Assembly: GCA_017532885.1 (NCBI GenBank)
Contig: JAFXIS010000063.1
Span: 1-57,181 of the forward strand
Direction: 5' to 3'
DNA: 57,181 bases
Source of the DNA: Alistipes sp.
GTDB lineage: Bacteria > Bacteroidota > Bacteroidia > Bacteroidales > Rikenellaceae
In this document: piece after piece, positions 6,063 through 14,543 of the stretch
Layout: every line of letters starts with the position of its first letter
How positions within the stretch are numbered: the first letter of the stretch is position 1
The notes under the pieces: model-generated
What the model saw: the letters and a program-made list of their open reading frames with translations, nothing else
Database searches by the model: none
Told to the model about the DNA's origin: nothing
Position numbers and translations under genes: made by a program

Positions 6063-7091
6063 TTATAACAGCTCCTCAAGTCGTGCTACCGGAGCAATGT
6101 CTAATCCTGAAACCATGCCTTCGCGGTAGCGGTAATATCCTGATATTGCAATCATTGCAGCATTGTCGGTGGTGAACTTTAGGGGCGGTAGGAATGTGCG
6201 CCAACCTCGACGACGCCCCGCCTCGCTAATAGCTTCACGAAGTCCTGAATTTGCCGAAACTCCGCCCGCTATGGCGATATCTTTTATACCCAAATGCTTG
6301 GACGCCTTGATTAATTTGTCGAGCAGGATGTCGATAATCGTAGCTTGGAGTGATGCGCAGAGGTCGGCTTTGTTTTTCTCTACAAAGTCGGCATCTTCAG
6401 CCACCTTGTCGCGAAGCGTGTAGAGGAACGAGGTCTTAAGTCCCGAAAACGAGTAATCATACTCACCCTTTACATGAGGTTTGGCAAATGTAAAGGCCTT
6501 GGGGTTACCCTCCTTTGCCAAGCGGTCGATAACGGGGCCACCGGGATAGGGCAGTCCCATGACCTTCGCGCACTTGTCGAATGCTTCGCCTGCGGCATCA
6601 TCTATCGTTGAACCGATAATCTCCATCTCAAGAGGCGATGAAACCTTTACAATCTGCGTATGTCCGCCACTTACCAACAGGCATAGGAATGGGAAGTCGG
6701 GATGCGGTATCTCGCTGTCCGGCAAATCGATAAAGTGCGACAAAATGTGCCCTTGCAGGTGATTTACTTCGACCATCGGGATGTTGTGTGCAATCGACAA
6801 ACCCTTGGCGAATGATGTGCCGACCAAAAGCGAACCCAATAGTCCCGGGCCGCGTGTGAAGGCTATGGCATCAATCTTGTCGGGGGTTACTCCGGCCTCC
6901 TTGAGAGCAGTATCCACTACGGGGATAATATTCTGCTGATGGGCGCGCGAAGCGAGCTCGGGGATTACTCCGCCATACTTAATGTGTACGGCTTGTGATG
7001 CAATGACATTCGACAGAAGAGTTGTTCCTCGAAGCACGGCTGCCGAGGTGTCGTCGCATGAAGATTCTATTCCAAGTATGGTTATATCCAT
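6063..7091 (-). CDS. tsaD: tRNA N6-adenosine threonylcarbamoyltransferase TsaD
   Basis: A 342-aa protein of the Kae1/TsaD ASKHA family. With TsaB and TsaE it transfers threonylcarbamoyl from TC-AMP to A37 of ANN-decoding tRNAs. Visible markers are the N-terminal LGIESSCDDTSAAV, the metal-binding HLQGH, the glycine-rich LVSGGHTQI, DDAAGEAFDK, and GGVSANSGLRE near the C-terminus. Length and start ATG 7091 are normal for the family. It is divergent from tamB with a 69-base gap. Essential in most bacteria. Confidence 0.97.
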   Translation of the reverse strand: MDITILGIESSCDDTSAAVLRGTTLLSNVIASQAVHIKYGGVIPELASRAHQQNIIPVVDTALKEAGVTPDKIDAIAFTRGPGLLGSLLVGTSFAKGLSIAHNIPMVEVNHLQGHILSHFIDLPDSEIPHPDFPFLCLLVSGGHTQIVKVSSPLEMEIIGSTIDDAAGEAFDKCAKVMGLPYPGGPVIDRLAKEGNPKAFTFAKPHVKGEYDYSFSGLKTSFLYTLRDKVAEDADFVEKNKADLCASLQATIIDILLDKLIKASKHLGIKDIAIAGGVSANSGLREAISEAGRRRGWRTFLPPLKFTTDNAAMIAISGYYRYREGMVSGLDIAPVARLEELL

Positions 7092-7130
7092 ATTTTTAGT
7101 GGTTTTTTTCTATTTTAATAGAAAAAGTTC

Positions 7131-7138
7131 TATATTTG
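7131..7138 (+). promoter_or_regulatory. -7 element upstream of tamB
   Basis: TATATTTG matches TAnnTTTG, 22 bases before the tamB ATG. No clear -33 element is seen at the expected distance. Confidence 0.4.
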
Positions 7139-7160
7139 TAAGATTTATCATCAAAGTTGT

Positions 7161-10100
7161 ATGGGCAAAGTTACGAAAATATTATTAAAGACGCTATCAG
7201 TTGCACTTTTGTTTCTGATATTTTGTCCTATTGCCATTACTTTGGTGGTGGAATTACCTTCGGTTCAGGACTTCCTGATTGGCAAGGCTACATCGCTTGT
7301 TAGCAACAAGATTGGCACGCGCATCGAAGTGAAACATCTTCGCGTCGGCGTGTTGGGCGGTGTAACGCTGGATGGCGTATATGTCGAGGACTTTGACCAA
7401 GATACGCTGCTCTATGTCGAGCGTCTGCATGTGAATCTGTTGCGTATAAACGACGATGCGACACTTTCGTTGCGTGGGGGTTATGTTCGCAACGGAATGC
7501 TTCATATTCATGAGGCGTCGAATGGCGAGATGAACATCAAGCAGGTGGTGGATAGTTTCGTAAATCGAGATAAGGAGCGCAATGGTAATTTCTCGTTAAG
7601 CCTTAAAAATATCAATTTAAGCAATTTTGACCTTATCATCGAGCGCCGCGAGCATCGCGAGCCGGAGTATGGGATCGACTATTACGATATGCATATAGAG
7701 AATATCTCGGGCGAGGTGGATAACTTGGCGTTGAGGGGCGGTGTTATTGATGGACATATCAGTGACTTTAGTTTTGTTGAGCATACGGGATTCGAAGTAA
7801 AGAATTTTACAGGAGATTTCTCGGTCGATAGAGGAAAACTGAGATTCCGCGATATGGATATTATCTCTACGCAGAGCTATATTCATTTGGCGGATTTTGC
7901 TCTTTTGGGTGATAGCTGGTCGGAGTATAAGGATTTTATCCATAATGTCAGATTGGAAGGCGAGGTTACGGCAAGTGCTATTTCAACCGACGATATTGCA
8001 CATTTTGCTCCGCGCCTCTTGCCCTGGCAACTTACGGCTACCGATGTGCAGGCGAGCGTGTCGGGATATGTTTCAGACCTTAAGGTGAATGTCGGGAACT
8101 TGAATTTCGGCGAGTCGGGCTCTTTGCAAGGCAATGTGCGATTGCGAGGTCTGCCCGATGTAAAGCGAGGTCGCATGACGCTCGACCTTAAGCATTTGAA
8201 GAGTAATGCCGAGGATGCCGTGTCACTTTTGGAGTCAATTGCGGGTATCACTATCAATGGTAAAGCGCTCGATGTGGCGAAGGCGGCGGGACAAATAGTG
8301 TTGGCAGGAGAGTTCGATGGCGGTATGAGCCGATTTGAGGGCGATGTCACCGTAACGACCGATGCGGGTGTGGCTGCGTTGAGAGCTTTGCGCACACCCT
8401 TGAATGTCGAGAAGGGTCAGAATCCCGTAGCAGCGTTGCAGGCGCATGCCGATTTGCGCCATGTGAAACTTGGACATCTGCTGGCGAGTGAGGTGTTGGG
8501 AAATGCTACTTTGTCGGCAGACTTCGATGGTAGGGTATCGCAAGGAGGCGTGTGGGGCGATATTGCTGCACGCGTATTGGATGTGGAGTTCAATGGTTGC
8601 GAGTATAAAGATATTGATGTTCGTGGTGATGTCGAAAATAAGAGCTTTACGGGTCATATCATTAGCAAGAATGCTCCGCTTGATGTTGATATAGCCGGTA
8701 CGGCGAACTTTAATAATCAAAAGCCGCTGTTCGATTTTACGGTAGATTTGAAGGATGCCGATTTGCATGCCATGAATATCAATAAGCGTGATTCGGTGTC
8801 GCATCTGTCGTTGCGTGCCAATGTCTATGCTATGGGTAGCAATGTGGATAATCTGAATGGACGAATGGTGGTAAATCGTGGCCGTTATATCTATAATACG
8901 GATACACTCGCTTCGTCGATTGTGGAACTTACGGCGCAGAGTGACGAGAATCGCCGCTCGTTGTCGTTAGTGTCGGATTTTGCCGATGCAACATTTACAG
9001 GCCCTACGAGCTATGTCGATTTGGCGAAGTATCTTCAGGAGGCGATGCGCAAGTATCTTCCCGGTTTGGCAGATAAGGATGAACGATATGCCGGTAACGA
9101 TATGGGATATTCGGCATTGTCGCTGAAGGTGAAGGATATTGACCCATTGTTGGATGCCGTTGCTGATGGTTTGGAGTTGGCGCGAGGTACGAAACTCGAC
9201 TTTACGATGAATCCCGCAACGAACCATCTCATGTTGCGTGCTGAGAGCGATTATATCGAGCGCAAGAAGTGGTTGATTACCAATCTTAATATGAACCTCA
9301 CAAACCAGAGCGATTCGCTCTCGGTTTATCTCTCTTCGGAGGATTTCTATCTCGGAGCGTTGCATCTGCCGCAGCTCTCGCTTATGGGAGGCGCGAAAAA
9401 TGACCGCGTGTTGATTACTGCGGGATTGCACTCGGAGGCTAATTCGGATGAGGATTCATTGTCGGGAGTTGTGGGTCTGTTGGCGCAAGTGGAGCAGGAT
9501 TCCGTAACGCAGCAGCGCCGCTTGGCTGTGGATATTCTGCCTTCGAAACTCTCGACTAATGGTCAGGAGTGGAATATAGCACCAAGTCATATTACAATAG
9601 ATACGGCTCGTGTCGCGGTAGAAGGATTCTGCATAAACAGTGGCGAGGAGCATCTCGATTTGGATGGTGTGGCTTCGCGCAGTGAGCAGGATTCGCTTAC
9701 GCTGCGCATGAAGGATTTCAGCCTGAGCCCGCTGACAAATTTTGTGGAGCGCATGGGTTACACCATCGACGGAAGAGGCAATGGCGAGGCTACGATGAAA
9801 GCGGTGCTTGCAAAGGGTGTCTTTACTGCCGATATCGCGGTTGATAGCTTGAGGGTGAATCAGCATTCGGTGGCTCCGTTGAAGCTCTCGTCGCGTTGGG
9901 ATTTACGCCAGCAACGCGCACGCATCTATATGATAAATCGTACTACGCAGGATAGTGTCGTGAGGGGATATTTCTCTCCGGCGAGCGGTCGCTATTATGC
10001 CGAGGCGGAGTTGGATAGCCTGCCATTGGTCTTGCTCGACCCTATGCTGACGAGTGTGGTGTCGCAAACCGAGGGCTTGGCTTTTGCCCGCTTGAATATT

Positions 10101-11717
10101 GCAGGTAAGGGCCGACAGGCTGCGCTTAATGGCGAAATAGATGTGGAGAAGCTCTCAACGATGGTGGATTTTACTCGCGCACGATATTTGGTGCCAAAGG
10201 CGCGTATTGAGGTGAAGAATAATCACTTCCTGGCTAATGATATCCGCGTGATGGATACCGAGGGTCATAGTGGCATGTTCGCTATGGATTTGAGTCTGGA
10301 GCATTTGAAGAATATCGCATATGATTTCCGTATCACGCCTAAGGAGATGATTGTGCTGAATACCACATCGCAGGACAACGACCTGTTCTATGGTAAGGTC
10401 TATGCTTCGGGTGTGGCAACAATTCGAGGCAGTAAGAATGGTACTACGCTTGACATTGTGGGTACTACGGAGGGTAATTCGCAATTCTATATGCCTTTGT
10501 CGAGCAAGTCGGATGTGTCGAATGCCGATTTTGTGATTTTCGAGCGCCCCGATATGCAGATTGATACGGCTAATTACCTGTTGCGCAAGAAGATGTTGTT
10601 TGAGCGCAGGAATCGTCGCACGACCGCATCGAATAGCAATATGTCGATAAATATTGAGCTTACGGCGCGCCCGAATGTCGAGGTGCAGTTGGTTATCGAC
10701 CCGACGGTGGGCGATATTATCAAGGCGCGAGGTGAGGGTACACTCAATATGCGTGTTGTGCCGCGTGATAATATCTTCGATATGTATGGTGATTACACCA
10801 TTACGGAGGGAAGCTATCTCTTTACGCTGCAAAATATCATCAATAAGCTCTTCCTGATTGAGAGCGGCTCTACAATCCAATGGACCGGAGAGCCGATGGA
10901 TCCGCGACTGAATATTGATGCCGTTTATAAGCTTAAGGCTTCGTTGCAACCGTTGCTGTCGTCTACTACGCTGGATAATATTACGCGCAATGTCCCCGTT
11001 GAGTGTATTATTAACCTTACCGAGCAGTTGTCAAATCCGACGGTGATGTTTGATATTAAGGTGCCGAATGCCGATTCCGAGATTCAGAACGCTGTGGCAA
11101 ACCTTCTGAATAACCAGCAATCTATCGCCACGCAGTTCATGTATCTGTTGGTGAGCGGCTCGTTCTATTCCGACTCCTCGACATCGTCGAATTTCGGTGC
11201 TACGGCATCTGCTACGACGGGCTTTGAACTTCTGTCGAATCAGTTGAGTAATTGGCTGTCGAGCGATGATTATAACATCATCCTGCGTTATCGTCCCCGC
11301 TCGGAACTTACGAGCGATGAGATTGATATCGGATTCTCGAAGACACTTGTCGAGAATAGGCTGCTCTTGGAGGTTGAGGGTAACTATCTGGTTGATAATA
11401 AGATGTCGGCAAATAGCAATATGTCGAACTTTATGGGTGAGGCATATCTCACATGGCTTATCGACCGCGCGGGCAACCTTAAGTTGAAGGGCTTTACGCA
11501 GACTATTGACCGCTTTGACGAGAACCAGGGTTTGCAGGAGACAGGTATAGGTATATATTATAAGGAGGACTTCGATAATTTGGCGGATTTGAAGCATCGC
11601 ATTCGGGACCGATTTATGAGCCGTAAGCGTCGTGCAGCTTTGGAGGCAATGGCTGCGGGCGAGCAGGCAGATAGTGTGATGATGAAGGATGTAAAGAGTC
11701 GCCGAAAGAGAAAGTAG
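7161..11717 (+). CDS. tamB: Translocation/assembly module protein TamB
   Basis: A 1518-aa protein with an N-terminal signal anchor (LLKTLSVALLFLIFCPIAIT), a very long beta-rich middle expected to form the periplasm-spanning groove, and a C-terminal DUF490/TamB domain (roughly 1130-1470) with VQLVIDPTVGDIIKARGEG and GDYTITEGSYLFTLQNIINK. TamB-type proteins bridge inner and outer membrane and help assemble outer-membrane beta-barrels; related AsmA-like proteins carry phospholipids. The Bacteroidetes version usually stands without tamA alongside, as here. The C-terminus is strongly basic (KSRRKRK). Confidence 0.95.
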   Translation: MGKVTKILLKTLSVALLFLIFCPIAITLVVELPSVQDFLIGKATSLVSNKIGTRIEVKHLRVGVLGGVTLDGVYVEDFDQDTLLYVERLHVNLLRINDDATLSLRGGYVRNGMLHIHEASNGEMNIKQVVDSFVNRDKERNGNFSLSLKNINLSNFDLIIERREHREPEYGIDYYDMHIENISGEVDNLALRGGVIDGHISDFSFVEHTGFEVKNFTGDFSVDRGKLRFRDMDIISTQSYIHLADFALLGDSWSEYKDFIHNVRLEGEVTASAISTDDIAHFAPRLLPWQLTATDVQASVSGYVSDLKVNVGNLNFGESGSLQGNVRLRGLPDVKRGRMTLDLKHLKSNAEDAVSLLESIAGITINGKALDVAKAAGQIVLAGEFDGGMSRFEGDVTVTTDAGVAALRALRTPLNVEKGQNPVAALQAHADLRHVKLGHLLASEVLGNATLSADFDGRVSQGGVWGDIAARVLDVEFNGCEYKDIDVRGDVENKSFTGHIISKNAPLDVDIAGTANFNNQKPLFDFTVDLKDADLHAMNINKRDSVSHLSLRANVYAMGSNVDNLNGRMVVNRGRYIYNTDTLASSIVELTAQSDENRRSLSLVSDFADATFTGPTSYVDLAKYLQEAMRKYLPGLADKDERYAGNDMGYSALSLKVKDIDPLLDAVADGLELARGTKLDFTMNPATNHLMLRAESDYIERKKWLITNLNMNLTNQSDSLSVYLSSEDFYLGALHLPQLSLMGGAKNDRVLITAGLHSEANSDEDSLSGVVGLLAQVEQDSVTQQRRLAVDILPSKLSTNGQEWNIAPSHITIDTARVAVEGFCINSGEEHLDLDGVASRSEQDSLTLRMKDFSLSPLTNFVERMGYTIDGRGNGEATMKAVLAKGVFTADIAVDSLRVNQHSVAPLKLSSRWDLRQQRARIYMINRTTQDSVVRGYFSPASGRYYAEAELDSLPLVLLDPMLTSVVSQTEGLAFARLNIAGKGRQAALNGEIDVEKLSTMVDFTRARYLVPKARIEVKNNHFLANDIRVMDTEGHSGMFAMDLSLEHLKNIAYDFRITPKEMIVLNTTSQDNDLFYGKVYASGVATIRGSKNGTTLDIVGTTEGNSQFYMPLSSKSDVSNADFVIFERPDMQIDTANYLLRKKMLFERRNRRTTASNSNMSINIELTARPNVEVQLVIDPTVGDIIKARGEGTLNMRVVPRDNIFDMYGDYTITEGSYLFTLQNIINKLFLIESGSTIQWTGEPMDPRLNIDAVYKLKASLQPLLSSTTLDNITRNVPVECIINLTEQLSNPTVMFDIKVPNADSEIQNAVANLLNNQQSIATQFMYLLVSGSFYSDSSTSSNFGATASATTGFELLSNQLSNWLSSDDYNIILRYRPRSELTSDEIDIGFSKTLVENRLLLEVEGNYLVDNKMSANSNMSNFMGEAYLTWLIDRAGNLKLKGFTQTIDRFDENQGLQETGIGIYYKEDFDNLADLKHRIRDRFMSRKRRAALEAMAAGEQADSVMMKDVKSRRKRK

Positions 11718-11723
11718 AATTCA

Positions 11724-11780
11724 GAATTCAAAATTGTTTTTGGATGATGGTTGATGCAATTATCTATCAATTTTGAGTTC
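11724..11780. terminator. Imperfect inverted repeat after tamB (AATTCAAAATT family)
   Basis: GAATTCAAAATTG (11724-11736) faces CAATTTTGAGTTC (11768-11780), with one mismatch. It begins 6 bases after the tamB stop and has a T run within the loop. It may act as a terminator or processing site and belongs to a repeat family also seen near 22110, 49350 and 51350. Confidence 0.4.
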
Positions 11781-11847
11781 GGATATATTGAGAGAATGAG
11801 AGAATAAAAAAGCGAAAGAAAAACTTAAATAAATAAAACTAAAAATT

Positions 11848-12537
11848 ATGATTACACTTTTACAGGCTGTTGATGCAGCCGCACAACAGGCTACGGAAGT
11901 AGCGGATGAGGCTACAAAGATGGGCCTTTGGGAGCTATTCTCAAAGGGTGGATGGTTGATGTGGATACTGCTCTTGTTGGGTGGTATTGCCGTGTTTATC
12001 TTCGTGGAGCGTTTTATGGCTATCCGTAAGGCTTCGGGCCTCGACATGAACTTCATGAACCGTATCCGTGACTATATCTCGGATGGCAAGATTCGTGCCG
12101 CAGTGGAGCTCTGCCGTAAGACCGACACCCCTATTGCCCGCATGATTGAGAAGGGTATCGAGCGTATCGGCCGCCCGATGAACGATATCCAGACTGCAAT
12201 CGAGAATGTTGCAAATCTCGAGGTGTCGAAGTTGGAGAATGGCCTTCCGTTCCTTGCTACAATTTCGGGTGGTGCTCCGATGATTGGTTTCTTGGGTACA
12301 GTACTCGGTATGGTGCAGACCTTTATGGATATGTCGGCCGCAGGAGGTACTATTGACCTCTCGCTCCTGGCCGGCGGTATGTATGTTGCGATGGTTACAA
12401 CCGTTGGAGGTTTGGTTGTGGGTATTCCCGCATACTTCGGCTATAACTACCTCGTGGCACGCATCGAGAAACTCGTGTTCCAGATGGAGGCAAACTCTAT
12501 TGCCTTTATGGATATCTTGAATCAACCTGTAAAGTAA
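11848..12537 (+). CDS. exbB: MotA/TolQ/ExbB proton channel family protein
   Basis: A 229-aa inner-membrane protein. Hydrophobic segments lie at about 32-53 (GWLMWILLLLGGIAVFIFVERF), 128-152 (LATISGGAPMIGFLGTVLGMV) and 170-195 (LLAGGMYVAMVTTVGGLVVGIPAYF), the ExbB/TolQ pattern with a large cytoplasmic loop. With ExbD it uses the proton gradient to drive TonB and outer-membrane receptors. An ExbD gene follows after 7 bases and a TonB-like gene beyond it, so exbB rather than tolQ is the better label, though the two are hard to separate by sequence. Confidence 0.93.
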   Translation: MITLLQAVDAAAQQATEVADEATKMGLWELFSKGGWLMWILLLLGGIAVFIFVERFMAIRKASGLDMNFMNRIRDYISDGKIRAAVELCRKTDTPIARMIEKGIERIGRPMNDIQTAIENVANLEVSKLENGLPFLATISGGAPMIGFLGTVLGMVQTFMDMSAAGGTIDLSLLAGGMYVAMVTTVGGLVVGIPAYFGYNYLVARIEKLVFQMEANSIAFMDILNQPVK

Positions 12538-12544
12538 CCCGATT

Positions 12545-12949
12545 ATGGCAATTAAAAGAGGTTCAAAAGTAGATAACTCATTCTCGGCATCGTCGATGAC
12601 CGACTTGATGTTCCTGCTCCTTATCTTTATGATTATAGCCACGACGCTCATCAATCCCAATGCCATAAAGTTGATGCTGCCCAAGAGTGCAAATCAACTC
12701 AAAGATAAGGCGATTACCACCGTCTCTATCAAGGATTTGGGAGCCGGGCGTTATCGCTATTATGTAGAGTTGGAGGATGTGGGCTCGCGTGAGGGTGTTG
12801 CCCGCACGCTCAAAGCGCGCCTCGCAGGTCAGGAGGAGCCGACCATCTCTCTCCACGCCGACAAAACCGTAGAGTGGGACGAGGTTGTGCAGGTGATGAA
12901 TATCGCCAAGGATAATGGGTATAAGCTTATAGCGGCCACTCAACCTTAA
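12545..12949 (+). CDS. exbD: Biopolymer transport protein ExbD/TolR
   Basis: A 134-aa protein with one N-terminal transmembrane helix (LMFLLLIFMIIATTL) preceded by the conserved Asp in SMTDLMFLLL, the proton-relay residue of ExbD/TolR. The remaining ~100 residues form the periplasmic domain (TISLHADKTVEWDEVVQVMN). It lies 7 bases after exbB. Bacteroidetes clusters often hold two ExbD genes; here only one is present before the TonB-like gene. Confidence 0.93.
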   Translation: MAIKRGSKVDNSFSASSMTDLMFLLLIFMIIATTLINPNAIKLMLPKSANQLKDKAITTVSIKDLGAGRYRYYVELEDVGSREGVARTLKARLAGQEEPTISLHADKTVEWDEVVQVMNIAKDNGYKLIAATQP

Positions 12950-13305
12950 AAAAATCCTCTATTTGGGCTTTTTCTGCGTTACGCTTGTTCTCAAAATGCT
13001 CATTTACTTCGAGTAAACTCCGCTTTTGATAACTTCGCAAGCCTTGAAAAATCCTCAAATATAGCATTTTTTAGATGCTAATGGTTGCTGCGGTTTTGTC
13101 ACCTGCGAGCAGCCTCAAAATAGCCTCCGTTATAGCATTTTTTTGGGGAAGTGAGCGCAAGCCTTGAAAAATCCTCAAATATAGAATTTTTAACGGCTAA
13201 TTGGGCTGAGTGTAAAAATACTGCGAGCAGCCTCAAAATTCACTAAACTCACTAAACTCTCTAAATTCTCTAAACGAAATCAGGCGTAAACAAAACGCAT
13301 AATTT
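12950..13305. repeat. Repeat-filled 356-bp gap between exbD and tonB-like genes
   Basis: No gene is seen. GCAAGCCTTGAAAAATCCTC begins two near-identical units at 13037-13072 and 13157-13191, each running into ATAGnATTTTT. CTGCGAGCAGCCTCAAAAT occurs at 13103-13121 and 13221-13239. A long imperfect hairpin runs from about 12975 to 13040 (GTTCTCAAAATGCTCATTTAC facing GTAAACTCCGCTTTTGATAAC around TTCGA). The gap ends in a run of ACTAAACTC-like short repeats. The alternating units suggest a decayed tandem array or mRNA-processing element inside the operon. Confidence 0.7.
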
Positions 13306-13986
13306 ATGAACTACTACGACGAACAAAAATCAAATTCCAAGCTCTATGGAGGAGCGGCTACGGCACTATATGCGATAGTGCTGGGAGCGGCGATGCTATG
13401 GATGGATGTCAAGGTTCCGGTGCCTAAGGAGAGTGAAATGCTCGTGATAGAGATTCAGGAGTTAGAGCCCGAGAAGCCTAAGCCTTCAGTAGTAGCGCAA
13501 GCTCCGCGTCACGAAAATTTCTCTTCGACAACGCAAAACTCGCAGCAAGTGACAGGCACCGAAGAGCAGACCCGTACGGTGAATAGTCGTGCGATATTCC
13601 ATAGCAATAAGGGTGGCGTGGATGAGCCGGAGGATGTCGGTAACCCCTATGCAAAGCAGGCGGAGAAAAACGAAGCCAGCGGCAAAGGAGGCGGCCTAAA
13701 CAGCGTCGGGAATGACCAATTAGACGAGGGACTGAGAGGTCGAGGCTTGATAGGAACGCTCCCCGTGCCGTCGTATCCGGGTAAGGAGAGTGGTAAGATT
13801 GTAATTCGCGTTACGGTGGACCAAAGCGGCAGGGTGACGGGTGCGGCATATGAGCCTAAGGGCTCCACATCGTCGGATGCGGCGTTGATTGCTGCAGCTA
13901 TCGAGGCGGCCAAGCGTGCGCGCTTTACCGAGAGTCGTAGCTTTATGCAGGGTGGTACGATAACCTATAATTTTAGATTGAACTAA
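13306..13986 (+). CDS. TonB-like energy transducer
   Basis: A 226-aa protein with a single N-terminal helix (YGGAATALYAIVLGAAMLWM), a Pro/Glu/Lys-rich linker (ELEPEKPKPSVVAQAP), a low-complexity middle, and a C-terminal ~75 residues with SGKIVIRVTVDQSGRVTGA and a final AKRARFTESRS...ITYNFRLN resembling the TonB C-terminal fold. The canonical YP motif is replaced here by PSYPGKESGKI. TonB-type proteins relay ExbB/ExbD energy to receptors in the outer membrane, and the position after exbB/exbD supports this. The cluster's partner receptor cannot be assigned. Confidence 0.85.
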   Translation: MNYYDEQKSNSKLYGGAATALYAIVLGAAMLWMDVKVPVPKESEMLVIEIQELEPEKPKPSVVAQAPRHENFSSTTQNSQQVTGTEEQTRTVNSRAIFHSNKGGVDEPEDVGNPYAKQAEKNEASGKGGGLNSVGNDQLDEGLRGRGLIGTLPVPSYPGKESGKIVIRVTVDQSGRVTGAAYEPKGSTSSDAALIAAAIEAAKRARFTESRSFMQGGTITYNFRLN

Positions 13987-13996
13987 CTTAACTTTT

Positions 13997-14434
13997 ATGA
14001 AGAGTATATTACAATATGTCGTATTGATATCGCTGATTCTATTGTCGTTATCCGTGTCGGCTCAATCGCGGAAAGCGGCAATGGAATTAAAGCAAGGAGC
14101 GCAATTAACCTTCATCGACGATGTGTCGTATGACTTTGGTGAGGTGGAGCGTAAGGGCGGCGATTTAATCAAGGTCTTTCGTTTTGTGAATGATGGAGAT
14201 TCGCCGCTTGTAATCAAGAAGGTTGCCAAGTCGTGTTCGTGTATTACAGCCGATTTCTCGCGAAAACCCGTAAAACCTAACGAAACGGGCGAAATACGCT
14301 TGAAATATGAGCCTCACAAAGCCGAGGCGGGAGCTTTTCATAAGGTTGTTCAGATTTATACCAACACCGCGAAAGGCGAGCATCTGATTACGATTCAGGG
14401 CAAGTCGGTAGCAAAACGACGCGGAAAGAAGTAA
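13997..14434 (+). CDS. DUF1573 domain protein, exported
   Basis: A 145-aa protein with a signal peptide (LISLILLSLSVSAQS, cleavage near residue 23) and one DUF1573 immunoglobulin-like domain (about 34-140). Typical features are TFIDDVSYDFGEVERKGG, the SCSC pair in VAKSCSCITADFS, and RLKYEPHKAEAGAFHKVVQI. DUF1573 proteins are abundant in Bacteroidetes and resemble ASH/MSP-type domains; their function is not settled. It starts 10 bases after the TonB-like gene and is probably the last gene of that operon. Confidence 0.88.
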   Translation: MKSILQYVVLISLILLSLSVSAQSRKAAMELKQGAQLTFIDDVSYDFGEVERKGGDLIKVFRFVNDGDSPLVIKKVAKSCSCITADFSRKPVKPNETGEIRLKYEPHKAEAGAFHKVVQIYTNTAKGEHLITIQGKSVAKRRGKK

Positions 14435-14483
14435 TGATTTTAAGATTTCGTTAAGCGAATACTGAAATATTACCTTTTTTCGT

Positions 14484-14491
14484 TATCTTTG
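14484..14491 (+). promoter_or_regulatory. -7 element of the POT transporter gene
   Basis: TATCTTTG matches TAnnTTTG, 52 bases before the ATG at 14544. No clear -33 element is evident. Confidence 0.4.
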
Positions 14492-14543
14492 TCAAGATTT
14501 AGTAAAAGCTAAATATATTATTAACCATTAAATAACAAAAATT

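Noticed and set aside
10155..10949. 264-residue minus-strand frame opposite tamB
   Set aside because: Same-gene shadow: it is His/Ile/Arg-rich, as produced by reversing a codon-biased gene, and has no recognisable start context.
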